Origin: CAWKPF01 sp963851415
Lineage (GTDB): Bacteria; Acidobacteriota; Thermoanaerobaculia; Multivoradales; Multivoraceae
Assembly (NCBI GenBank): GCA_963851415.1
Contig: CAWKPF010000002.1
Span: 1,054,001 to 1,118,000 of the forward strand
Direction of reading: 5' to 3'
DNA: 64,000 nt
Shown: positions 57,200 through 64,000 of the stretch, piece after piece
Numbering within the stretch: the first letter of the stretch is position 1
Layout: each line of letters begins with the position of its first letter
Made by a program: the position numbers and the translations under genes
The notes under the pieces: model-generated
What the model was told of the DNA's origin: nothing
Database searches by the model: none
Seen by the model: only the letters and a program-made list of their open reading frames with translations

Positions 57200-58312
57200 C
57201 TAGCTGGAGAACCCCTCCGACAGGCCGTCGACCCAGGTGTCGACCAGCGAAAAGTAGTCGGAGTCCTCGTCCGCCGGCCCGAGAGGCACGGCCACCAGCT
57301 TCGTACCCGAGCGCTCGGCGATCGACTCCAGCTGCTCACGGCTGAAGTACGACGCCGCTAGAAGCACCCTCACGCCGCGCGCGTGGGTGGTCTCGATCAG
57401 GTCGTGCACGTGGCGCGCCGAAGGGGGAATCCCCGGTTTCGGCTCGACGTAGTCGACCGCTTCGAGTCCGAAGAGATCGAAGAGATACGCCCAGTTCTTG
57501 TGGTAGGCAACGATCGGCTGGCCGCGAAAGACCATCCCCCTGCCGAGCCAGCCTCCGAGCCACGTAATCAGCTTCTCCCCCTCGTTCTCCTGGCTCTCGA
57601 GAAACGAGATCAGCTTGCCCTGGCGAGTCAGGGATTCGAGCGTCTCGGCATCGAAGACAGACAACAGTCTTTCGCCGTAGAGCGCGACATCGACGCGACG
57701 CCCGAAGGTCTCGAGGTTCGACCGATAGTCGCCGGCATGAGTCGGATCGACCCGCTCCAGCCCGGCCTCGATGTTGGCGGCAATGATCTTGGCGTTGAGG
57801 GGACTCGTGAAGATGTGGGGATTGCCGTACATGTGAACGTCCCCGCCCGATCGACTCGAGCTGCTCGGAACATCCAGCATCGGGACTCCCTGTGCGGCCT
57901 TGACGAAGCCGGGTTGCCCATCGACGATCTGACGGTTTCCCGACTTGTCGACCAGGACCGGAGCCCAGAGCTCGAGGTCGAGTCCCGTCGTCACGAAGAG
58001 GTCTGCCTTGCGCAACAGAAGCGCCAGGGACGGCTTGGGTTTGACGAAGTGGGCGTCCTCGTCGGCTCTGGAGATCGACTCGGCGACCACGTGCTCCCCA
58101 CCGACCTCCCGAGCCAGAGAGGCATAGACCGGCAACGTCGTCACCACCTGGATCTGCTCGGCGAAGGTCTGCGCGGGAACGAACAGCCCGGCGCAGAGCA
58201 CGAGAATCCGACACAGCAAGGCGTCTCGGCACGCTTGAGACTCACCGTTCGGAGGGCGAGAGGTCGAGATGTGGATCCTCGTTGAAGGCGCGGTCCCGGG
58301 ACGGCGGTTCAT
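57200..58312 (-). CDS. Metal ABC transporter substrate-binding protein (ZnuA-like)
   Basis: About 370 residues from ATG 58312 (GGAG 6 nt upstream; ATG 58318 also possible). Signal LLCRILVLCAGLFVPAQTFA. Cluster A-I pattern: IQVVTTLPVYASLAREVGGE, SRADEDAHFVKPKPSLALLL, LVTTGLDLELWAPVL-like stretch, NPHIFTSPLNAKIIAANIEA, IVAYHKNWAYLFDLFGLEAV and VLLAASYFSREQLE. His residues at DAHF, NPH and YHKNW are the likely metal ligands. Zinc is the usual ligand but manganese is possible. It lies between the outer-membrane gene and the permease. Confidence 0.9.
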   Translation of the reverse strand: MNRRPGTAPSTRIHISTSRPPNGESQACRDALLCRILVLCAGLFVPAQTFAEQIQVVTTLPVYASLAREVGGEHVVAESISRADEDAHFVKPKPSLALLLRKADLFVTTGLDLELWAPVLVDKSGNRQIVDGQPGFVKAAQGVPMLDVPSSSSRSGGDVHMYGNPHIFTSPLNAKIIAANIEAGLERVDPTHAGDYRSNLETFGRRVDVALYGERLLSVFDAETLESLTRQGKLISFLESQENEGEKLITWLGGWLGRGMVFRGQPIVAYHKNWAYLFDLFGLEAVDYVEPKPGIPPSARHVHDLIETTHARGVRVLLAASYFSREQLESIAERSGTKLVAVPLGPADEDSDYFSLVDTWVDGLSEGFSS

Positions 58313-58336
58313 CGGCATCTCCGGTGACGTTGTGGA

Positions 58337-59659
58337 TCAATACGCTTCATGCTTGTGGGGGCCGGCAGCGAACGTCACCTGCAGTAGAAATCGGCTCTCG
58401 TCCTGGCGATCGACCTCACGGTCGAAGTAGCTGTACTGGCCCCGCAGTCGGACGAACTCGCTCTGCCACCACGAAACGTTGGCAGTCAGCCCCTCAGTCG
58501 CATATTCGGGGAAGTACGGGTCTTCGACCCAGTCGTACTGAAATCCCAGATAGAGGTTGCGTGCGACCAGGCTCTCCAGGTAGCTGTACAGCCCCCACGC
58601 GTCCTGTCGGCGTTGGAGCTCATCGTCTCGCTGGGAGAACATGATCTCCGTACGAAATGTGATCTCGCGGTACTTCGCGCGACTCGGCGGCTGCCAGTGA
58701 AGGGTGAGGTCCGTGCCGAAAGCGCGACTGTCGCCGCCGTAGGTGGACTCCCCGCCAATGCCCGACAGCCCCCACTCGAAGTACGTCGCGGGGTCGAGAT
58801 CCCAGTAGTTCTTGAAGTGGATCAGCGCCGCGAGATGATCGAAGGACCCACCACCGAAGGCGTCGTTCTCACCGTTCGTGATCTGGAGCGACAATTCGTT
58901 GGCACTCGCCCAGGAATGCGGCAACAGCCAATCGAGTGACAAGCCCGTCTGGCTCAGGCCTTCTTCGCCGAAGAAGGTTCTGAGCACCAGCGGATAGTCG
59001 GAGAAGGGCAGGGCATGGAGATGCCAACGGTTGATCAGGCCGAAGTCCTGACGGAACCTGCCTCCCTTCAAGCTCAGACCGCCAGGGAGCCGGTAGTAGG
59101 CGATATAGCCCTCTTCGAGATCGACCTCCCCGCCCGGTCCGATGCTGACGAACAGCCTGGCCGAAGAGAAGGGGTCGAGAGCAGACTGGAGAGCCAGCTC
59201 GAACTCGCGCGCCTCGAATTCGTCGCGTCCCTGACTGCTCGCTCTGGCCAGAAGGTCTCCAGTGAACGAGATCTCCGGGTTGAGCCGATTCAGATTGCGC
59301 TCGCCTCCCATGGCGGTCGGCGCAGCTTGCGCCTCGACCTGTGGGGCGGAGTCCTCCTCCGGCACCGTGGTTCCCGCAGCCTCGCGGGCCGCCACTCGCA
59401 ACGCCTCGAGCGGATCGTCTGTCGGATCCTCTAGCGGCACCACGGAGCCGCTCTCGAGCTCGGAGAGACGCCGCTCGAGCATCTCGATGCGTGCCTCGTA
59501 CTGCTCGCGCAAGAGCTCCATTTCCTGCCTCAACTCCGTGAGCTGCTGCTCCAGTGAAGTCGATTCCTGAGCCCTCGCTGCCGCTGGCCAGTGCGCGAGC
59601 ACGGGGAGAAGGACGACTACGAGGAGACCGAGGGTCGGTCCTGTCGGTGATCTAGACAT
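58337..59659 (-). CDS. Outer-membrane porin-like barrel with N-terminal coiled coil
   Basis: 440 residues. Signal peptide LGLLVVVLLPVLAHWPAAARA, then a coiled coil ~30-70 (LEQQLTELRQEMELLREQYE), an Ala/Pro linker, and a porin-like barrel: RLFVSIGPGGEVDLEEGYIA, LSLKGGRFRQDFGLINRWH, LSLDWLLPHSWASANELSLQ, FVRLRGQYSYFDREVDRQDE. It ends AGPHKHEAY with two His rather than a terminal Phe. It is the first gene of the metal-importer operon (24 nt to the next gene), so it probably passes metal or metal complexes across the outer membrane. Confidence 0.78.
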   Translation of the reverse strand: MSRSPTGPTLGLLVVVLLPVLAHWPAAARAQESTSLEQQLTELRQEMELLREQYEARIEMLERRLSELESGSVVPLEDPTDDPLEALRVAAREAAGTTVPEEDSAPQVEAQAAPTAMGGERNLNRLNPEISFTGDLLARASSQGRDEFEAREFELALQSALDPFSSARLFVSIGPGGEVDLEEGYIAYYRLPGGLSLKGGRFRQDFGLINRWHLHALPFSDYPLVLRTFFGEEGLSQTGLSLDWLLPHSWASANELSLQITNGENDAFGGGSFDHLAALIHFKNYWDLDPATYFEWGLSGIGGESTYGGDSRAFGTDLTLHWQPPSRAKYREITFRTEIMFSQRDDELQRRQDAWGLYSYLESLVARNLYLGFQYDWVEDPYFPEYATEGLTANVSWWQSEFVRLRGQYSYFDREVDRQDESRFLLQVTFAAGPHKHEAY

Positions 59660-60157
59660 CTCGAGTCCTCTTCACTCACCGACGCCAGTCATCGAAACGC
59701 AGACGGCCCCGCCGAAGCCCTACGCGCAGTCTCTTACGACACCCTCGCACCGAGCGGAACGGAGGATTCGAGATCTGCTTCGAGCCGATTCGGCGGTGTC
59801 TCTCGGGGCTGGCGAGCGACGATTGGAATCTCCAGCGAGGCGAACCACGGCCATGATCAGAATCGAGTCGAATGAGGCGACAGCGGTTCGACATCTCAAG
59901 ACAGGAGAACGCTATCACTCGGAAGGACAACCGAGCCGCGATGCCGAGGAGAAACTCCACGTCGACCCTGAGGGGGAAGCGAGCTCGCGAGTCGGCCACA
60001 GGCTACCCTTCGGGGTGGCGACTCTCTCGAGGCAGAGGCCCACCACGATCCTCCGCACCGCGGCGACCCCCCCAATCGTGATTGGGGCATCGCTCTCCCG
60101 GAGAAGGTTCCGGGGGCAGACCGGAGGCTACGCCAACGGAGCGGAGACCTGTTGGCC
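59660..60157. other. ~500-bp intergenic region, no gene recognised
   Basis: Frames here are Arg/Ser-rich and lack good initiation sites. The region should hold the promoter of the metal operon (minus strand) and the terminator of the kinase gene ending at 60158. I cannot find a consensus Zur/Fur box, tRNA or other RNA. Confidence 0.55.
60070..60087 (-). terminator. Hairpin CCCCAAT-CGTG-ATTGGGG
   Basis: A perfect 7-bp stem with a 4-nt loop, about 70 nt after the stop of the kinase gene at 60158. There is no T run on the minus strand, so it is a candidate terminator. Confidence 0.5.
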
Positions 60158-62890
60158 TCAGTTCTCGCCGGAGCTGGTCAAGGAGCGCAACTCCGAGAAC
60201 CATCCGGTGACGAATTGGATTCGCCTCGCTCCCGCGTCTCCTTCCTCACGCCGCTGGAACACCACGAACCGTCCGTCGGGGCCGACATCGTAGTCGGGAA
60301 AGATGTAGCCGGGAAGCTGGACGCCGCTCATGTCGCCGAGCGGCCCCTCGAACAGGAACTCCGGACGCCCCGCGCGAAAACTCTCGCCAGTGTCGACTTC
60401 GACAGCCATCAATCCGTTGGGGCTACGGTAGTACAGCTCGCTACCGTCTCTCGACCACCGGGGCTGGGCACCTCCCTGACTCGAGATCTGCCACTTACCC
60501 TCCGCCCGCTCGGCTCGCACGTACACCTCGGAGGTCCCGGACTCTCCCGAAGAATAGGCGACCCAGCGCCCGTCCGGGGAGTAGACCGCTTCATTCTCGC
60601 GTCGATCGGACGCGAAGAGCAGCTCCGTCTCTCCCGTCTCGATGTCGAGGATCCACAGATCCTGCTGGCCGCCATCGGAGTCACTGGCGGTGAAGATCAG
60701 GCGGCTGCCGTCGGGATGCCAACTCAAGGGACTGGGAAAGGTGTGCCGCCCCGGCTCGAGAAGGATCTCTGCCTGCCCGCTACCGTCGCTGCGCTTGCGA
60801 AAAATCGTGTGGACTCCGTCCTCACGGTCAGACGTGAATGCAAGATATCGGCCGTCGGGCGACCAGGCGATGTCGGCATCGTAGCCCTCTCCGAAGGTCA
60901 CCCGCGTCGGCACGTCGCGCTCGAGATCGTGGACCCACACGTCCCAGTTCTCGCCGCTCTCGCGAGCGACGGCCAACCGATCGCCGCTCGGCGAGAGAAC
61001 CGGCCCGCCGTAGATCCCGGGGGTCTCGATCAGGGTCTCGAGGGCTCCTCGTCGGTTCGCCCACGCGATCGGGAACGCCTCGGTGCTGTCCGTATCGGCG
61101 ACGTACGCCAACATGCCGTCACTCGACAGTCCCAGATGACCCGCGTCGAGATTGCTGGTCGCGACACCCTGCAGTACGGGCATGGGCGCCCCACTCGTCT
61201 CGAGTCGTTCGGGATCGAAGGCCAGGGCGAAGAGCGTGCCATCGTTGATGAACAGCAGGTGGCCCGTCCCGGCATAGCGGGCATAGGAGCCGCCATGATG
61301 GAGGATCTTGCGCTCGCCGCTGGACACGTCGATCGCTTCGATACGGTTTCCCTCGTCCCCGTGCACGGAAACCGTGAACAGGACCGCCTTCTCTCCCGGC
61401 AGCCACTGCGGCCAGCGATGATGCTCGTGCGCGGCCTCGTGATCGATCGTCGTCAGCGCTTCACGCTCTCCCCCCGCTGCTGGAATGAGATAGAGACCCT
61501 CGGCGGAATTGGCCTCGCCGTCGTGACTGTAGACGATCCGGCCGGACTCGCTCCAGCTACCACCCGCGCCACGTGCCACTTCGGCGAGCTGGATCGGAGC
61601 GCCTCCCTGGATCTGGGTCTTCACCAGACCTGCCCCGGAAAAATAGGCCAGCCAAAGACCGTCAGGCGAGAAGAACGGGAAGACCGCGACCGACCCTTCG
61701 TCGAAGCCGGACACGAGACTGCTGCTCTCGAAGCGGTCCAGCGAGCGCAGGTACAGGTGGACCGAGGGACCCGGCTCGAACAGGTTGTACGCCAGGTAGC
61801 GCCCGTCGGGCGAGATCGCCAATGCCGGACCGAAGTCCGTGAAGAGCTGGCCTTCGCCCACGCTCTCGACAAAGCGGCGGACAGGCTCGGGCTGCGCTGT
61901 CGAGCGCCCCAGCCAGATTGCGCCCCCGAGCACACCGAGCCCCCCGGCGATCGCGGCAGCTCCCAACGGCACGAGCCAACGCCCGACTCCCGTGCGCACC
62001 CCTCCGCCGGTGCCCTCCTCTACTTCGTCGGGGTGCTCGAGCCAGTCCTGCAAGACGACCCGTGCGTCCCCGATCGACTGTAGGCGCCGCGCGGCGTCTT
62101 TCCGTAGGCAGACTTCGACCAGTCGTCGCAGCCGTGGCGAAAGGCGGGCAGGCAGCTCGTCGAGCTCCGGCTCCTTGTGCACGATGGCACCGATGACGTC
62201 GGTCGCCGTGTCGCCCTTGAATGTGCGTTGGCCGGTCAACATCTCGTAGAGCACACAGCCGAAGGCCCAGATGTCGGTCTTCTGGTCGACCGGCTGCGCG
62301 CGCGCCTGCTCGGGACTCATGTATCCGGCAGTCCCGAGAAGCACACCGGCACCGGTCATGGCCTGGGTCAACGTCGGCGACAGCGAGAGATCGGCCGAGC
62401 CGCTCGTCTCTGGATCGCCGGTCAGAGCCTTGGCCAGACCGAAGTCGAGCACCTTGACGCGGCCGTCGTCCGTGATCTTGACGTTGGCGGGCTTGAGGTC
62501 ACGATGGACGATTCCCCTCGAATGGGCGGCCTCGAGCGCTTCGGCAATCTGCACCGCGATGCGCGCTGCCGGCTCGGGCTCGATCCGCCCCCGCGCGATG
62601 CGCTCGGCGAGAGTCTCCCCCTCGGCCACCTCCATGACCAGGAACGTCGTCCCGTCGTCTTCCTCGAGCCCGAAGATGCCTGCGATGTTCGGGTGGTTGA
62701 GCGAAGCGAGTACGCGCGCTTCCCGTTCGAAGCGGGCCAGACGCTCGGGATCCGAAGCCAACCCCTCGGGCAACATCTTGAGCGCGACGTCGCGCCCGAG
62801 CTTGGTGTCTTCGGCGCGCCAGACTTCTCCCATGCCGCCCTGGCCGAGTTTCGAAGTCACCCTGTAGTGAGACAAACTGGATCCGATCAA
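60158..62890 (-). CDS. Hanks-type Ser/Thr kinase with TolB/WD40-like sensor domain (paralogue)
   Basis: 910 residues. Kinase domain ~9-275: LGQGGMGEVWRAEDTKLGRD, VALKMLPE, GIVHRDLKPANVKI, DFGLAKALTGDPE, GTAGYMSPEQARAQPVDQ, DIWAFGCVLYEMLTGQRTF. A membrane helix near 315 (LGAAAIAGGLGVLGGAIWLG), then a TolB-like propeller: ISPDGRYLAYNLFEPG, FFSPDGLWLAYFSGAG, WSPDGRYLAFTSDREDG, YSPDGRWVAYSSGESG. It ends TGWFSELRSLTSS, matching the tail of the gene at 29414. The two are paralogues with the same layout. Confidence 0.93.
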   Translation of the reverse strand: MIGSSLSHYRVTSKLGQGGMGEVWRAEDTKLGRDVALKMLPEGLASDPERLARFEREARVLASLNHPNIAGIFGLEEDDGTTFLVMEVAEGETLAERIARGRIEPEPAARIAVQIAEALEAAHSRGIVHRDLKPANVKITDDGRVKVLDFGLAKALTGDPETSGSADLSLSPTLTQAMTGAGVLLGTAGYMSPEQARAQPVDQKTDIWAFGCVLYEMLTGQRTFKGDTATDVIGAIVHKEPELDELPARLSPRLRRLVEVCLRKDAARRLQSIGDARVVLQDWLEHPDEVEEGTGGGVRTGVGRWLVPLGAAAIAGGLGVLGGAIWLGRSTAQPEPVRRFVESVGEGQLFTDFGPALAISPDGRYLAYNLFEPGPSVHLYLRSLDRFESSSLVSGFDEGSVAVFPFFSPDGLWLAYFSGAGLVKTQIQGGAPIQLAEVARGAGGSWSESGRIVYSHDGEANSAEGLYLIPAAGGEREALTTIDHEAAHEHHRWPQWLPGEKAVLFTVSVHGDEGNRIEAIDVSSGERKILHHGGSYARYAGTGHLLFINDGTLFALAFDPERLETSGAPMPVLQGVATSNLDAGHLGLSSDGMLAYVADTDSTEAFPIAWANRRGALETLIETPGIYGGPVLSPSGDRLAVARESGENWDVWVHDLERDVPTRVTFGEGYDADIAWSPDGRYLAFTSDREDGVHTIFRKRSDGSGQAEILLEPGRHTFPSPLSWHPDGSRLIFTASDSDGGQQDLWILDIETGETELLFASDRRENEAVYSPDGRWVAYSSGESGTSEVYVRAERAEGKWQISSQGGAQPRWSRDGSELYYRSPNGLMAVEVDTGESFRAGRPEFLFEGPLGDMSGVQLPGYIFPDYDVGPDGRFVVFQRREEGDAGARRIQFVTGWFSELRSLTSSGEN

Positions 62891-63047
62891 GAAGGGCCTC
62901 TCTCTCGCGCTCTCGCGGAGGGTTCAACAGACGACGTGCTCGAGTCGACGGACCCGGGCCCGGCAACCGGGAACGACCCGTGTGCACTCCGAGCGCTGGA
63001 AGAGGTAGAGGTCCGCCGACCGGGGATGAATTTTACTCGAAGATCGC

Positions 63048-63950
63048 TCACCCTTTCGAAACTCGACGCAGCGCCTCTCGGACAGTGGCCGCATGAATCT
63101 CCACCGTGTCCATGACGTCCTCCGCATAGCCTCCCGCCATCACGACTCCCACCGGCACCCCGGCGATCCGGCAGGCCTCGAAGACTCGCCGGTCTCGCTC
63201 GGCCAGTCCCGACTTCGACAACGACAATCGCCCCAGCCGGTCTCCCACGAAGGGATCGGCACCGGCCACGTAGATCACGAGCTCGGGCCGGTGGGCGAGA
63301 GCCTTGCCGAGTCCCTCGTCGAGTGCCTCCAGGTATTCGGCATCGGAGGTTCCGTCCTCGAGCTCGATGTCGAGATCGCTGCGCTCCTTGCGAAAGGGGA
63401 AGTTGCGCCTGGCGTGAAGGGACAAGGTGAACACCCGTGGCTCATGCCGAAAGACCCGCGCAGTCCCGTCACCCTGGTGGACGTCGCAGTCGACCACGGC
63501 GGCACGTCCGATCGCTCGTTCTCGGAGCAGCAGGGTGAGCGCCACTCCCACGTCGTTGAAGACACAGTAGCCGCTGGCTCGATCCGGGAAGGCGTGGTGC
63601 GTCCCGCCGGCGAGATTGACGCCAGCTCCCTCTCGAAGGGCCGCTCTCGCCGCTCCGATCGTGCCGCCGACCGAGCGCCGACTGCGCTCGACCAGCTCCG
63701 GGGACCAGGGGAACCCGAGGGCACGGACCTCCTGTCGTTCGAGTGCGCCGTGAATCACTCGGTCGAGATATCGATTGTCGTGGACCAGGGCCAGCTCCTG
63801 GTCCGTGGCGGCCTCCGGCACTTGGAGGTCGTGCGCACCGAGGATTCCTTCTTCCACCACGCGCTGGCGCAGGAGTCGATACTTGGCCATCGGGAAGCGG
63901 TGCTTCTCCGGCAGAGGAAGAACGAAACGGTCACTGTAGAACGCGCGCAA
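63048..63950 (-). CDS. Histone deacetylase family (class IV-like) protein
   Basis: 300 residues from a TTG at 63950; the frame stays open to the window edge, so a start beyond the window is possible. Start MRAFYSDRFVLPLPEKHRFP is typical. Active-site elements: GGTHHAFPDRASGYCVFNDV (charge-relay His pair), VVDCDVHQGDGTARVFRHEP (zinc Asp and His; the usual DVHHGDG has Gln at one position), VIYVAGADPFVGDRLGRL and VVMAGGYAED. It hydrolyses acetylated amines or lysines in the cytoplasm. The next upstream gene is outside the window. Confidence 0.9.
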   Translation of the reverse strand: MRAFYSDRFVLPLPEKHRFPMAKYRLLRQRVVEEGILGAHDLQVPEAATDQELALVHDNRYLDRVIHGALERQEVRALGFPWSPELVERSRRSVGGTIGAARAALREGAGVNLAGGTHHAFPDRASGYCVFNDVGVALTLLLRERAIGRAAVVDCDVHQGDGTARVFRHEPRVFTLSLHARRNFPFRKERSDLDIELEDGTSDAEYLEALDEGLGKALAHRPELVIYVAGADPFVGDRLGRLSLSKSGLAERDRRVFEACRIAGVPVGVVMAGGYAEDVMDTVEIHAATVREALRRVSKG

Positions 63951-64000
63951 GATCCACGCAGAATACCGTTTCCCGTGCAGCTCTGGCCGTAGCGAAACCT

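Noticed and set aside
60152..62083. Long plus-strand frame of 643 codons
   Set aside because: It is antisense to the kinase at 60158-62890, a GC-rich shadow frame without family motifs or ribosome site.

Overview
The window is about 64 kb of GC-rich chromosomal DNA from a Gram-negative bacterium. This follows from a TonB-dependent receptor, several beta-barrel proteins ending in Phe, lipoboxes and a Tat signal. Two Hanks-type kinases with TolB-like propeller tails (29414-32149, 60158-62890) and one kinase with a TPR-like tail (53760-56312) resemble those of Acidobacteriota. The taxon is an inference from protein style only; there is no rRNA gene. I see no prophage, transposase or CRISPR array.

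Layout. 1-8.1 kb: the end of an AI-2E type permease, then a minus-strand cluster of secreted propeller, lipoprotein, TonB-dependent receptor, MobA-MoaD fusion and HExxH protein, with a perfect 16-bp palindrome upstream. 8.1-12.6 kb: a shortened GNAT gene, an ArsR/AHSA1 pair, a membrane protein/XRE/methyltransferase operon and a UDP-sugar dehydrogenase. 12.6-13.26 kb: a tandem array of seven ~92-bp units plus a partial eighth, filling the gap between two convergent genes. 13.3-26.4 kb: outer-membrane, ankyrin, NYN-LOTUS, PQQ-like, degenerate shikimate kinase, Gfo/Idh, lipoprotein and GST genes, and a pair with a cytochrome c/copper monooxygenase-like protein. 26.6-29.2 kb: SulP transporter, beta-carbonic anhydrase and a small regulator.

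32.2-44.4 kb is the metabolic core. It encodes YgeW, YgeY, two fold-type II PLP enzymes, SsnA, an FAD-less molybdenum hydroxylase, a HyuA-type dihydropyrimidinase and a luciferase-like flavoenzyme. These match the ygeW/ygeX/ygeY/ssnA/hyuA/xdhD purine-catabolism set of enterobacteria and clostridia. Four of the genes form a minus-strand operon in which every junction is a 4-nt GTGA overlap. The proposed end product of that pathway in other bacteria is pyruvate, and a 2-oxoacid:ferredoxin oxidoreductase operon lies at 50.4-53.6 kb. No ygfK homologue is visible.

44.5-64 kb holds tRNA-Arg(TCG), a small zinc ribbon, a HAD 5'-nucleotidase, a DUF2834/XRE divergent pair around a 23-bp palindrome, a large secreted protein, a DUF4332-like protein, the 2-oxoacid oxidoreductase, a TPR kinase, a metal importer operon without an ATPase gene, the second TolB-type kinase and a histone-deacetylase-family enzyme at the right edge.
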